Of a DNA stretch of 64,000 bases, positions 48,279 to 61,379 are shown piece after piece (the stretch's first letter is position 1; each line of letters begins with the position of its first letter). The notes beneath the pieces were generated by a model. The model was given only the letters and a program-made list of their open reading frames with translations. It was not told the origin of the DNA and ran no database searches. This stretch comes from Homalodisca vitripennis. Taxonomy: Eukaryota; Arthropoda; Insecta; Hemiptera; Cicadellidae. Where the stretch lies: positions 126,925,001 through 126,989,000 of the forward strand of contig NC_060211.1 of NCBI RefSeq assembly GCF_021130785.1. Reading direction: 5' to 3'. A program made the position numbers and the translations under genes.

Positions 48279-50650
48279 ATCCACCTGATCAATAACTGGT
48301 ATAAATATGATGGATTTTAAATAACGTAATGATTAAATTTCATACATAGGTTTTAGGTGTCAAAGCCTTGATTTTTATTAATATATTCTTGATGCAGTTA
48401 CGAAATGCCTTTAGTTGTTGTAGAGCACTTGCCAAAACAGGGCTCAGGATGAAGCTTATGGTGATTAAAATTCAAAATACAATACAACTCAATTTATTTT
48501 ATAAACATGTGCAATAATACATATCATGTGCTATGCACACTGAATGCAAGTGCAGATATCTCCTCAATAACTAATAATGTTTTTCAAAGTCCAATAATGG
48601 TGTAACAGTATCTTGCAGTTTCGTTGACACACATCTTCTCCACCACACATCTGCCGCCTGATTGGTAGATTGGAGACAAAGATATTTCAACAATTCAGAT
48701 TGAGTTGTATTAATCGAGCCCATTATTAATTCTTGCTAATTCTTGAATTCAATGTTACAATAAGCCTACAAGTTTTAAGACCCAAAGAAAAGAAAAGACA
48801 AAAAAAACTGCAAGTGCACAGAATATTAAAACTAAACTTGTTTCAATATGTCAACGCTTAGTGAAGAGAATTACCACTATTAGTACATCAGTCTTAGATA
48901 TTTTCGTTATAGACTTGCTATTAGAACTGAACCACTTTTATATAATCTCTAAAGCAATTATAAAAGGCGCCTTACCATTTATAACGTTTTTGTAGTATTT
49001 AGCCTATAACAGTGTATTTATAGTGTTTGAAATGTTAGGGAATTCTCACTGTTTTGGTTTAGTCATCAATTACATTTCATTTGATTTTATCTTGTTTCAT
49101 ATGTGTTTTGAGAGTAGTGCTTGAAATTTTTTTTCTGTCATAATTGTTTGCTTTTTATAGACAGCTTGTAGAATTTAAATGGCCTTACCAGGTAACTCTG
49201 GCTTAAGAGAAATAAACCAAAACATATTGAGATCACCACATTCCTTAAATTCGATTTTGTGATGCAATATTTAGTTACTTATTCCAGCAAAAAATAATAA
49301 TAAAACATAATATAGCACTCATAGCCTATGTGAAAACCTTGATCTATAAATGCATTCTGGCGATTGGTGTTAGTGAATCTCATTTGGATTTCAAATCCGA
49401 TTTGGAATCAATGAATGATTGTCACAAAGGATATTTGCATGTACCTTAACAATTGGAAAAACAATTTAATTTTTTTCCATTATTTATGTTTCTGTTATGT
49501 TTTTTTCTGTTCTTTAACTGTTCATCTCGAAACGAACACTTCAAGCTATGGCCATTAAAATGAAAATGACAAAACAGATTATATAACCTTTCACAATGAT
49601 CCACACAATAACCTAATTCTCTTAACTCTCACCTCTTAATACTCTACTACTCTCATAAAGAATTGTCATACATTTTCAAATACCACATGGCACTTCTAAC
49701 TCTGTCATAATTTTGGTATTACAAAGTGATTCACAAATAGTGCCCTCTGACACTAAATATTATCCTGCTAGCCAAGGACTGTCAAGGAATCAGAGTCAAA
49801 ATTTATTTGGAATAAAAAGCATACAATGGATGACATAAATGCATTAAAATTCGAAAAAAAAAACATTATTAAATCCAGAAGTGAGCCATCTTTACTTAGT
49901 CCTTACAGGTCACCAGATCACAGTAGGAAAAACTACTCTTTCAAAGAATGAGTAAAACAAATTGTATAAGGAGCAATGGTTGGTTGATTAACTGGTCCCA
50001 ACAATCCACTATCAGATTAATTAACGGGAGGAATTTCCATCTCTCTCTGATCACAAGGTCGTCTCCATCACAGCTATACAGCTATACGAAGCTTTTCTAT
50101 ATGAAATTTGGATTTGTGTTTATTACTATCACCTTATCATCTTATTTGCAAGTTAGAAACAAAATAGCACACTCTTGGCCATGACATGGATTGAATTAGA
50201 GAGAAATATTATGTATCCACTTTAGCCAACGTATACAACATTTACTACAAGGTCAAGTGTAACACTGCCTAAACAGTTCCTTAATATTACATGTTTACCT
50301 ATTATTGGAGTTTGCAGTTTTTAAGAACTCTTCAATATGAATACATGATTTATTTTGAAAGGTAAAAACGTTCCAAGTATTTATAAGTAGACTTGATGGA
50401 GACACTACAAGACCCTAACCACAAGACTACAAGTAAATGATTCAATAATGAAAATACTAGCCCATGCAAAATAATAACTTTGTACCCCAACGTTGCCTTT
50501 ACTTATCTCACATTATTACATGTAAAAATCGCTATTTTAAGTATAACAAATTTTGAAGAATGTAGAAACTTATATAGCCTGTAACAAAGATTATAAAAAT
50601 GTGCGAATATATATTCTTAACCTGTTGGTATCATTTCTATTTTATCTTAA
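48277..50650. other. Nothing identified
   Basis: AT-rich DNA. Short open frames lack domains, and no element termini were recognised. Confidence 0.45.
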
Positions 50651-50653
50651 TTA

Positions 50654-51566
50654 TGAGGGTTATCCAGAAAGTAGATTACATATCGCTCTCTAGCCACAAG
50701 AGGTGGTACTATTGGCGTTAGAGGGATGTCAGGGCGGTTCTCTGTTCAGTGACTACCCAGCCATGCTAGTGAGACAATACAAATATTAAAATTTGTGACA
50801 CAGTTGAAAATTTTGAGAGTTGTTAAGTGAGGTTGGTAATATGGTTTTTTTTGGCTAAGCACAATATATGCCAATTGAGATCTATTATCAACTCTGTAAA
50901 GTTTATGGGAATAAAATGTTACTAAAGATGGAGTGCGTCAATGATGCATTAGGTTTAAACCATGCATAATGACGAACAAAGTGGACGACCAAGTATTGAT
51001 GAAATTGTATCTAAAGTCGATGAGGAGGTTAAAGAAGATCACCAATTCACAATATCAGAACTCTCACTTAGTTTTCCTCAAATGTGAAGGAATTTGCTAC
51101 ACAAAATTGCAATGCGGAAGTTTGTTACCACAATATTCTATGTAAGATGGGTACAGAACATTTTAACAGAAATCCATAAAATCTGCATATGGCTGCTTCA
51201 TTGACATTTTTGGACACTTACGAACAAGATGGTGGCTCGCTGGTCAAGCGAATCCTTACAGAAGACGGGACTTGAGTAAAAAACGTGAACTCCAAAACCA
51301 CATTACAGTCTATGAGGTGGACAAACGTACGCAACGTGGAACTGCAGGAGAGTGTGACTACCTGGTTGAAATCTCAGGCGGTAGAATTCTGTAACGCTTG
51401 ATTTTCAAAACTAGTTCACTATGATAAGTGCCAAAATTTGTATTATGAAAAGTATGTTGAAAAGTAGTATTTTCACATCACTTTCAAACGTGTATAAATA
51501 CAATATTTTTTCTTGAACTTTGTTTTTGCTCATATCAAAAGTAATCTTTTATCTAGATAGCCCTCA
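50654..51566 (+). pseudogene. mariner element, internally deleted, inactive
   Basis: TA lies at both borders (50652-50653 and 51567-51568). Inverted ends are TGAGGGTTATCCAGAAAG and, inverted at the far side, TGAGGGCTATCTAGATAAAAG. Readable transposase remains: IEIYYQLCKVYGNKML, DEQSGRPSIDEIVSKVDEEV and FTISELSLSFPQ, then RKFVTTIFYVRWVQNIL. The catalytic Asp motifs are gone and several frames are broken. It belongs to a different, older mariner lineage than the intact gene at 29.4 kb. Confidence 0.85.
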
Positions 51567-51994
51567 TATTATTGTCCTAGTTAATTTTACTAAAAATAAA
51601 CTATTTACATAAGGCATTATTAAAAAGTTTAGTGAAAACTACAGAACAGATCAAATGCTATATATAAAACACAAAATAAGCATTAATTTGAAAATAAAAT
51701 ATACAGATTACTTAAAAATGCTGGTTTGGTTATATATTTTCAGACAATACATCTACGATAAATATATCAAAATATACTTCATAAGATATGTTTCAAGATT
51801 GAGAACTTTTAACAAATTTTAAAACAAAAACACAATGAAACTAAAAATGTAATTAGATTATTTTCATAATGCATGTTATACATTCAATTGTGTTTTGTGG
51901 TATTAGTGTTTATATACTAATATAAATCTTTAGATATATCAATTTGTATAAACATTTTCAAAATAAAATATATCTAGTTTAACCATTTAAAACT

Positions 51995-51997
<3 letters not shown>

Positions 51998-52039
<42 letters not shown>
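51998..52039. repeat. Poly(A) tract of about 42 bp
   Basis: Uninterrupted A run. No retroposon body is recognisable directly upstream. Confidence 0.9.
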
Positions 52040-52040
<1 letters not shown>

Positions 52041-52740
52041 GGTACTATTATACATATTTATAAAGAGACTCTTATTATAATAAAATACTGAAATTAAGTG
52101 ATTTAATTGAGATATGAGTAGTTTACTATAAATGTCCACATTAAGTGAAATCTAGTAACTCAACTAATCTCAGTTCAGCTTGAAACCATGCGTTAATCAA
52201 GCTATTAACTAATTTATGACTATTAACTTACTAATGGTTCACATCTCCCTTCATAATAATCTAAATTCAGAATTTTTAATAGACTATCAATGTTATTTTT
52301 AAAATGTCATATCTTTCTGTATTGCTGAATGATTTTTATTGTTTTTATCATGTTGTTGCAGATTTAAAATATAAAACAGGCTCAATTTTGAAATTAATAA
52401 TAGTGAATATTCAGCAAACATCCTAACAAAACCAATAAAACACAGAAGTTTTGGTGGGACAATTGTTAACAGCACAATTCTACGGCTCCAGGCCTAGTTC
52501 GTCAGGACCTAAGCAATGCAACACTAACGAGTTCTGTTAACTGTTTGTAGCTACTAATCTCATTGGGATGTCTAGGTTTGTAATGTCTTTGTTCTTAGTA
52601 GAAGCTAGAAAAATATACTTACCCAGTTTTGTTGTCCTTGGTTCAATGATTTTAAAAAACATAATTTTATAAATAAGAAAATAAAAATATGGTAGCTAGT
52701 AGATAATTGGTGGGATTTGATTTAAAACAAATGCAATACC

Positions 52741-52935
52741 TTATGGCTGAGCATTAGCAAAGCCTATCACACAAGAAGCTGGAAACGTTCCATTCCTGTC
52801 TGTCTGTCCGCACGATATCTCGAACACAAACTGAGCTATAGACTTAAAAGCTTGTCTATATTGAATCTTCATTTCTACATTAGCGACACCGAATTCAATC
52901 ATGGTGCAAGTAGTAATTCCATCAGATTTCACTAA
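52741..52935 (+). repeat. Dispersed repeat, copy 2
   Basis: Matches 11430-11735 in opposite orientation through GCAAAGCCTATC, the CTGTCTGTCTGTCCGCACG tract and ACGATATC. It probably belongs to a transposon common in this genome. No coding content. Confidence 0.6.
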
Positions 52936-54039
52936 GCATTAGTGAATCTATATTTACATTCCAGATCTTGGAGGATAAACATGTTTGACAGCTTGTTAAA
53001 CACAAAACGTTTATTTACCGCCATTGAACATTACTTAAATATCATACCGGTACAAATAAGTTTACTTTCTTGAAATTAATTTTGAACAATATTCAAAACA
53101 TTCAATACATTGAAAAGAGCTAGATATAATTAAAATTGTAAATAACTGAAGTTATAATGTTTTTCAATTGATTATTTAGGTATTTTAATTTATAATTTTT
53201 TTCCCTAGATTCGATTTCAGTCGTGGACACTTACTATACTGCACCTATTTAAAATAGATTTTACTGAATAAATATTAATACTGTAATATGTACAGTGGGT
53301 GTCCCCTGAAATTATTTGATTACGTTTCAATGAACAATTCAGAAATTGTATCTTTTAAGTTCGACAAGAAGTATTAAACGCTTTTTCTATGTGTATAACT
53401 TTCCCAGATCAGCCGCCAAGCTGTATCCTCCTCTTCATTTAATATTCTGCAAGTTTTTATTATTTTTTTTAATTATGTTTGATATTGTATTAGTTTAATT
53501 CTTGTGTAGGCTGCTAGACCCCTGGATAAACCACTTTTATAATGATCACACTGAACAAACTTGTTACTAAATGTTATTGTTTTGTTGTAATTATATAATA
53601 TATTTTAATTTGCAAATTATATTAATATTTATACATTAATTTTCTAAGATTGAAAACTAGCCAAACCAAATTGTTCTTTGAAATATTTATTATGTTATTT
53701 GGTCCGAGATTTTGTTTTTAGCCTTTTGGATGGTTATGTTTATCAATGATTCCCTATCATTCGATATTCATCATCGGATTGTGTTGGTGGCCGCTTATTA
53801 TACTGCAGCCTTCCTGTTAACCTTTAGTAGGATGTCGGCTGTTATTTTGAAATAAATATTTACTTATAAACAATCTTACAGAATGGTTTCAGTTAACACC
53901 ACTCCTTCATTGAAGTAACAAATTGATTAGTCATAACTGATACTACCTATGATGTAGCAATAGTTGAGTACTTAAAATTGATAGACAGGGAGATGCCACC
54001 TTTTTTTTAAAAAAAATGAGGCCAATCCCCTTTTAAGCC

Positions 54040-54175
54040 TTATTTTGTCTGTCCTCATGGGTACCAGTCGATGGTACTAATAGTGTTTTGGTCACAGACA
54101 GGATTTGAACCTGCGCTATCTCTAACTCAAACCCAAAGTCCAACGTCTTAGGCCGCTCCGCCATCAGCACTCCAC
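54040..54175 (-). mobile_element. tRNA-derived SINE-like segment
   Basis: On the minus strand a tRNA-like head reads GATGGCGGAGCGGCCTAAG (box A type) and, about 45 bp on, GCAGGTTCAAATCCTGT (box B and T arm). Spacing and a long variable region recall tRNA-Leu/Ser. The 5' GTGCTGA does not pair with the 3' TGTGACC, and the anticodon stem would hold three wobble pairs, so this is not a working tRNA. It abuts the left end of the TIR element at 54181. Confidence 0.5.
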
Positions 54176-54801
54176 AATTTGGGAAGATTTTAATAAGCGG
54201 CCTACACTCGTTATTCGGTTTTTTATGGAACAATTCAATGTTTTATCCAACTTCGATGTGTAAAAATCATACAATAAGAGTGTTTATAATAAATTACCTT
54301 AGCAAGAAGAATTTCTCGTACATTACATTTTAACACTGACATTACAAAACAACAAAAACAACTATGACCTAGACTAGATATCAAAGGAACCTTGCAATAT
54401 TTATAACTTACCCAGCTTGATATCAATGAGTAACCACTTTTGTGAAATGGAGGAAAGAATTCTTCCCATTGATAACCAGGAGGGTATTTATTTACAATAC
54501 CGTGACCATGGAAAATGGACTTTTTTTCATGGGTTGGGCATTTATAGCCTAGTATTATTATCACAGGTGCATATAAACTGGAGGGAAAGAATATTGATTG
54601 TATTGATTGATTGTATTGTATTATATTGATGCCTTTCGGGCATTATTGCGTTAAGGAGCAGGGGCATCACGTGATCTGGGATTCAACTTTTGCAAGCTCG
54701 AGTTAATTTTTTTTCTAAAAGAGCAAGCAGTGCGCAGCGGGCAGGCATCGTTGACAGGATTAACGTACTAGTCACTATCATTTCAGTAACTTATCACTTA
54801 C

Positions 54802-55006
54802 CTTTATGTTCATTGTAGTACTTTCCACACCGAAAACTGAAGTCCCCAAATTCATTTACAACAAGTTCGTTGCCACACTTCCTATTACCACAACGCCTAG
54901 TCCGGTTATAAGCCCCGTGGTTTACATAAAATTGCAAAACTCCATACTCGTCTTTACGAATTGCTTTCACGTAAGATAACGAACATCCAACACAAAGGTG
55001 TGCCAT
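54802..55006 (-). pseudogene. Transposase N-terminal exon with cysteine pairs
   Basis: Starts MAHLCVGCSLSYVKAIRKDE and runs to RRCGNRKCGNELVV and FSFRCGKYYNEHK, then a clean donor AAAG|GTAAGT at 54802. The Cys pattern (CxxC, CxxxxC, a later C) and size suit the zinc-binding N-terminus of Merlin/ISXO2-type or related transposases, where the next exon would carry the remaining cysteine and the catalytic DDE. No downstream exon remains before the element ends. The family call is an inference from the cysteines plus the element's 8-bp target duplication at the sister copy. Confidence 0.4.
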
Positions 55007-55021
55007 TACCACTACTGAACT

Positions 55022-55213
55022 AGGAGGTTAACAATAGACACGGAGGAACAAACTAGTTCAAAATGGCGTCCCTTCTTTATTTAAGAGAGCCGCTGAGTTA
55101 TACGAAACTGTCCAATAAGGAGGTTAAGAATAGACACGGAGGAACAAAATAGTTCAAAATGGCGTCCCTTCTTTAATTTAGAGAGCCGCGGAGTAATACC
55201 AAACTGTCAAATA
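55022..55213. repeat. Two 96-bp tandem copies upstream of the transposase exon
   Basis: AGGAGGTTAA-AATAGACACGG opens copies at 55022 and 55118. Both contain AAAATGGCGTCCCTTCTTTA and end near GAAACTGTC. They lie directly 5' of the transposase exon, so they probably make up its promoter or 5' UTR. Confidence 0.85.
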
Positions 55214-55429
55214 TGGATAGTCAAATTTTTTCTTCACTATTGTTTTCAAGAAAAATTGTAGTTTTCAGGAAAAAAAAAATGAACATACCTTTCCATGGTC
55301 ACGGTATTGTAAATTGATACCGCTAAGTTAAATGAATTGTGATATCGAATTATTCCTTCGGATAAAAACATCGAACCAATCGATAAAAACAACCGAATAA
55401 CTAGTGTAGGCCACTTATTAAAGTCTACC

Positions 55430-57415
55430 CCACATTTTGGCCAATCTTAAAATATAATACTTAGATATTAATTAAGTTACTAGCCTTGCCATGTTATGCA
55501 AGAATCAAATACTCTTTATCACATTCATTCAATACTACACCTAGTCTAGATATCATTCAATCATTGTGTCAGGCCTATTTTAAGATAAATATATTTGTAG
55601 GTAGGATTGTAGGTTATATATTGAATATGGCAGTTCAAGATGACATTAGCAACTTTTCAATCCATGAATTTTATGACAATCTCTATCTTAGCTTAAAGGT
55701 TATTGAACAGTTTGAGGTCTGTTATAGCCTACTTAGTTTACATAGTCATGACAATATCAAAATAGGCTTTATTTTTGATAATGCCATAATTTTATAAGAA
55801 TTAGTATGATAATAGAATGTTAACGAATGTATTGACTCAAATGAATGGTTCAAATTGTTATCGTTAGAATGTAAATAATCTGTCTTAACTGTACCTTATA
55901 AGATAATTGGTTATAACTAACCAATGAGAAATGGTATTCAATGCTACTTCAAAATTAGAAGTAAATACTAGTTTACACAAACTTATCCCAAGTTTCAATT
56001 GGAGGCACAACTACCTTAACATTTACACAAAACTGTTTCCCATAAACACTAATTTATAAAACAAACTTCTTCCACGCTCCAATCCAACTCGGCCTCGGCG
56101 TCGTCTTCAACGTAAACAAAAAGTTATGGAGGGAGCGTACAGAGAGAACGCCGTAATACAAATTAAAATAGAATAGATTATTCTTTCGGTTGAGTAAGGA
56201 TCAAGGACTTATTAATCGATGTTAGAGATTCGTTTCTTTAAAATATCAATATTTGTATGATATTTAATTAGGTAATGTAAAATCAGTTTTCTGCATAATA
56301 TATCAATATTCTAAACACATAATAACAGTTTATATTATTAATATACATATATAAATTAACATATTGCACTTTATAAACGAAAAAATAATAAAGGTTACTG
56401 GTACGCAATAATTTTCCCATGTCTACGATGTAACAAATATTACGGAGAAATTATTCTAATATTTTTACAAATGTACTAAAAAAATATATGATATAATGCG
56501 TCTGTGTATATATAAGTACATGAATAATTACGATTTTAATAACATTTTCTTGTCAATTATAATATAAAATCTCCAAAATGTTTATTAACTGGACACACTT
56601 ATAAATTATTTTGTATCTTTTAATTACTAAAGTGCATCTTCTACAAATTTGGCAAATCGTTTCAGTGTGATTATTCGTGTCCAATAATTGAAATAAAGTT
56701 TCCATGCCAAACACGAGAACTTGCTGAGTAGAAACGTAGCCAAGTCAAATCTTACTTTACCGAATATCAATGTTTCTCAACAAAGATTAGAGCACACAGA
56801 TTTGTACCACAGAAAATGGTGCCACAAAGGAATAAGAGAATGTACTCTAATCCCAAAAAGTAGCAATGATATAAAGAAGTACCAATACATGCTTTAAGTG
56901 AGTCAGATAACAAAAGCATACATGTATTTAATAATTTTTCTGTTCTGGTCGAAGATGACTACATAACAATAGACGTCGTGTCCTCCAACATGAGAAAAAG
57001 GAGCCAAACCACCTCCAATCAGATACATTCTTTATAAGGCGCTCAGAATAGAAATAAAATAGTGCAAGTAATTGAAACTGTTTTGACTAAAGATGATTAT
57101 TTCTACCAAAGTTTGCCTCAAAATAAGGTAGGAAACGCTTGTCAGACCTCCGATACCTACAACAAAGTGATTTTTAAAATCAGCTTGTAGACATTTATAA
57201 TGAATTAATGAAAAGATTTTTCGTGTGGTTAGAAAAAAATTCACTAATCACCATTACAATCATAGTTCCTTTTATTAACGCTAATGGGCATCAAGTAAGA
57301 CATGTGTCACATGTTCGAAGTTCTTAAACCAAAACTCCTTAAGATGTGTTTTTCATTAATCTGATTTCAGCTAAAGAATAAAAGGTACACATATAATATC
57401 GAGTTTTGATTAGTG
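55430..57415. other. Nothing firm; GC-rich patch at 56075-56160
   Basis: AT-rich except 56075-56160 (CTCGGCCTCGGCGTCGTC), which could be part of a promoter or 5' exon. No ATG-donor combination was convincing on either strand. Confidence 0.35.
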
Positions 57416-57419
57416 CGAA

Positions 57420-58835
57420 AGTCAAAACTAAGCCTGCATATAAAACATAACGTAGTTCAGTGCAAAAAGTGCCAACGGAATGGCCATTCTAATTTTAAAT
57501 CATACTGTCGAAATTTATGCCTCCCGGTGACAAATTTGGTTTTTTAATAATGTAATGTTTGTACTAGGATTAAAATACCTGTCATAATTGTTTGAAGACA
57601 ATCCCGCAAACTACAAAGGTATTTATCAAAATGTAAAACATGACCTTTTCTACCTTTGAGAGTAATATTTAACCTTTTCCACATGAGGTGTCCTGCGAGT
57701 GGAAGGACTAACTTAACATTATTCCTCACTACACATGAACATATTCACGTGAATAAATCGCTGTCATAAAGCTCAGACAACGAAAAATTGAGTAAATTCC
57801 TCCACAAGGCCTAATTAATGAATTGTCAATTATAACCCATTTTATTCCTTTATTTCCGATATGTTTGAGAAAACTATATCAGAAAGCACAAGAGGTGAGT
57901 ACTTTATATTAACCTATCAACAAAAATGATGTCTAAATTGATATGTATCAGTTTTTCAAAATGTCTGAATAGAGTGTTAACAGGTTAGACAAAACCCTTG
58001 ATTATAGATCCTCAGAAGGATCTATAATCAAGGACAAAACCAAGAAATTATATTCATAATATTCATAAGCGGCAGGTATTTACATCTGAAACTCACTTCA
58101 CGGATCTCGCTTACCACAAAATCCTTAAGTTTTACTTTATTTTTCAAACCGCCCCGATAACACTGCTCACGATGGTTCTACAATTCTAGTATAAAACCGT
58201 ATTAAAAATTATGAATTTCGAAGCTACCGGTTAAATTACTTTTGGTAGTATTTTATTAGTATTAAATTAGTATTGTGGTAGAAGACTGAAGTGGTTATCT
58301 ACAGAATACTATCCACAAAGACTTAACATTAATCATCTTCGATTTAATGATTTCTTTAGCTCTTTAGGTCCTAGGTTCATTTCTGGCGAGACTACAGTGC
58401 TAGACACAAAATAAATGTGATGATCACTCAACAATCTGTGAACTAAACATTCCACTAAAAATATTGCTGACTCCGCTAACTCATTTAATTGATTTCTTTT
58501 CACGAACCATTTGGAAAGTAACACAAAATGTCACACATAAACCGTTAAATAATTACAATTATCTTCTACTCAATCGGAACATAGTGGCTGAAAACTAAAT
58601 TGTGTATAATTTAGCAAAATTTAAAAACTGAAAGGTATAAAAAGAATCGAAATAGAGCCTCTCAACTCTTAAAGTAGTTGTTAATATGTTATAAATGAAT
58701 GGTTTAACAAATATAATTTTTTTACTTACTCCTTTTGAAGACAGTATAATTACTCATTATGGAAATTTACTAAAAATGTGTAGAGAGGGCTAAATAGCCC
58801 TAACTCCGCCTCTTGAATAAAGGCATATTTCATTT
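57420..58835 (+). pseudogene. Jockey-like LINE, gag and endonuclease remnants
   Basis: A CCHC knuckle reads VVQCKKCQRNGHSN then KSYCRN at about 57450-57520. Near 58085 the endonuclease start TSETHFTDLAYHKIL is readable. The reverse transcriptase is absent. AGGGCTAAATAGCCCTAACT and AATAAAGGCATATTTC near 58790-58835 look like a LINE 3' end with a small hairpin. Strongly decayed and internally deleted. Confidence 0.6.
57996..58033. repeat. Perfect 17-bp hairpin
   Basis: CCTTGATTATAGATCCT, loop CAGA, then its exact inverse. It lies inside the decayed LINE. Confidence 0.95.
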
Positions 58836-59980
58836 CATTACATCAAATTAATGGAAACCAATAATCTACAGTGCGAAATAAACCAATTTTAATACAAGGC
58901 AATGGACTATTTTTACCCAAGACATTAATGTAGGAGTTTTGAACTTTACATTCCAGGAGACGAGAACCAATTTAATTTGCATTTTCTAAGCGTACAATTT
59001 AGGGTTTCTTTAAATCGATGGAGAAATGTCTTCTAAGAGAAATTGATTGTCAGCCGCCATAATTTTGGCAGAAGTCGAAGTGGGGACTTATCAAAGGGTT
59101 GAAAAATTAAAAAATAATTTTTTCTCAGATTAGGCTATATTTTTCTTAGTTTGACAAACTTAATAACACAATCTGCTAAACACATAAATACGAGTAAATT
59201 TTAAATTAGCGTCAGCTAACCATATATTGTAATCACTTCAAGTTTTAACTTCCAGTCTCCTTATTTAGTTTTCAGACGATGATATAACTAATATTAATGT
59301 GTCTGACAGTTGGTTTTAAGTGTACCAGGCTAGGATTTTTTTTAAACCGTTTAGACTTTTGAACCTTTCCATCTTTGCTCATGAGGTTTTAAATAATTAT
59401 TTTTAGTTAACATTTATTCAATGGAACAACTTGTCGACCTACATTAACATCCTTGCATTAATAGAACGTACAGGGCACCAGAAGTTGTACAAAAAAATAT
59501 TGGTCCCTTGACTTTGGATCGCCGATTTCGTATACGATTTGTCTAAACTAATTTGAAATGTTCATTAGTAAGTTTTAGTGCGTCCTTAAAACGTTTCTTC
59601 AACTGTTAATATAGGGATAGTCTTAGTATATGTTTATTTATTTATAAACAAGTACTCAACGCAATAGAGGAATCTACCTAAAATGTAAAACTGAATTGAC
59701 TATGATTTATTCTTGGTTAATCAGTCATATTAGCTCTCAATATTAAAAAAAATACACAATCTAGATATTTGTTATCTTTATTTCAATTAACATTTAAAAC
59801 AAAATGTTGTTTTATTACAAGTTTAATAGTTAATTGAAAGGAGACATGAAAATAATAATTATGGATTTCAACGAATTCATTGTTAATTAATAAATAGCGT
59901 AAATGTGTTGGAGAATTTGTTGTAGTCTTACTGAGTCACCAAAGCAGTGGAATTATCTATATGCTTGTGTTGTGCTGCAG
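58836..59980. other. Nothing identified; upstream of a candidate plus-strand gene
   Basis: AT-rich. The last few hundred bases would hold the promoter of the gene whose first exon ends at 60037. No TATA box at a fixed distance is evident. Confidence 0.4.
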
Positions 59981-59984
59981 AGCT

Positions 59985-60423
59985 AGCAGTAGCCAGTAGC
60001 AGCAATGGTTGTGTGAAAAGTGGTGGTGGTAGAAATGGTGAGTGATGTTTTGCGAGTCTGTGTGATTGTATGTGGGCAATTTTTTATTGATGTGTTAGGG
60101 ATTCTCCCTCTTCCTTAATACCTTCTTTTTATAGCCAGCAGTAACCGGAATATCTGCATTATAGATTGGAGCGGGCCGTAAAATCTGGAGGTTTGTATGC
60201 AGTCAATGATTAATGGTCATCAAGAAACCGGTCCCGTACACCCTCCCTGCTGATTTAAGTAGGACTCTTGCTAAAGTAGAAATGTATATTTACCTTCTTA
60301 TGAATCACATTATTCTGTGCCACTCACTGTTCTGAATTTTGCAGTGTGCAGCTTGAAAAGTGTTTTGTGAGATATTTTGCTGGAAACTCCTTTAATCACA
60401 ATGAGTGGCTACCACATTATGAG
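59985..60423 (+). CDS. Candidate 5' end of a gene running out of the window (MSGYHIM...)
   Basis: Exon 1 (about 59985-60037, start uncertain) is a GC-richer leader ending AATG|GTGAGT. Exon 2 is 60345-60423 (acceptor TCTGAATTTTGCAG, donor GAG|GTAAGG). Exon 2 carries the only main start, ATG at 60401, giving MSGYHIM and two bases of a further codon. Exon 1 holds a tiny upstream frame (MVV-stop), and a second crosses the splice. No later exon was recognised to 64000, so intron 2 exceeds 3.5 kb and contains three TIR elements. Strong splice signals on both sides of a short ATG exon support a real gene. The product is unknown. Confidence 0.5.
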
Positions 60424-61379
60424 GTAAGGAATTGGAAATTAGTTAATACAATAATTTGCAAATATTCTCTTTAGTTTGAAGGATATATGCCTTAAGTTAT
60501 GTTTGTCTAATATTTCAGTTGTGTCATATTTTGATACACAATTTATTCAGCTTAATCTTCTAAGCAGTTAAGTTTGGTTTCAAATGGTAGTAGTTCACAA
60601 CAACTACAATCTCAAGAGTTAAAAGCTCTGAGACCTTTTCTAATTTTTACCTACTACGTATAAAGTAATTTGTGTTGCCCTCTGGGCACAATTATTTTTA
60701 ATCTTAAGGTTAAGTTAAATAAAAGTGCAGTAAAGCTAATGTGATAAGCCTTTTTTAAATGCTACTTTCCAGTTATAGGCTAGGCTAGTAGTTATAAAAT
60801 AGCATAATTTGTATAGTGAGTGTGTGTTTTTTCAACCCCTCTATTTTTCTCAGTTGCTAAACAACATTTAGCTTTATGATTGTGTCATACCTATAAAGTT
60901 TTATCTTATAAAAACATGAGTTCTGAGGTTGGTCGTTTGCTTAACCCACTTGATGTGATTTATTTGTTGATTTTTCAAACATAGGAAATTTAATGCTTTG
61001 AAAGTTAATAAGAAATCCATTATGAAATATTAAAGGTAAAGAATGCCCTACAAATAAAAAGAGCTTTCTAAAAGCCATCTGTGGGGTTTGCATTGGTGCG
61101 GTGCCACTTTTCAGAGATCGCAAGAAATGAAAAACATTCCATAAGATTGTACCTATGTAAGTAACAGATAAGAATTGTGGAGAGTCTAATCATGAATACT
61201 TAGAGCCAAACTCACCTAACTATAATTTTGTAGGTAAGAAATACAACATTGTGCAAAAATAGTGTGTGAGCGCAGTTAACAGAAATAGCCTAACATTGAT
61301 TTTATCAATCCATTTAAAAGCAGAAGACTTTGATTTTGACCTAATTCATATGTTGGTACATTATAGCTATTACTTACTA
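60424..61379. other. Putative intron, nothing identified
   Basis: AT-rich, follows the GTAAGG donor. An acceptor-like ATATTTCAG near 60518 leads straight into a stop in the required phase. Confidence 0.4.

Larger units (their letters stand above)
54483..55321 (-). mobile_element. Merlin-like TIR element with transposase exon
   Basis: Same ends as 20692-21197 (GGTATTTATTTACAATACCG, and the matching inverted end at 55321) and the same interior landmarks (ATGCCTTTCGGGCATTATTG, GCATCACGTGATCTGGGATT). This copy is longer because it keeps a transposase 5' exon and its upstream region. No 8-bp duplication is seen, in keeping with a deletion at the insertion site. Confidence 0.7.
54181..55429. mobile_element. 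TIR element family A, copy 1, with nested insertion
   Basis: Inverted ends GGAAGATTTTAATAAGCGG and, at the right, GGTAGACTTTAATAAGTGG, both continuing CCTACACT-GTTATTCGG. The interior matches the copies at 61.4 and 63.1 kb (GTGAAATGGAGGAAAGAATT). A Merlin-like element occupies 54483-55321. Part of the family A interior present at 61.7-61.8 kb is missing around it, so the insertion was followed or joined by a deletion. Confidence 0.75.

Noticed and set aside
54040..54175. Functional tRNA-Leu or tRNA-Ser on the minus strand
   Set aside because: The acceptor ends do not pair and the anticodon stem is weak; it fits a tRNA-derived repeat better.
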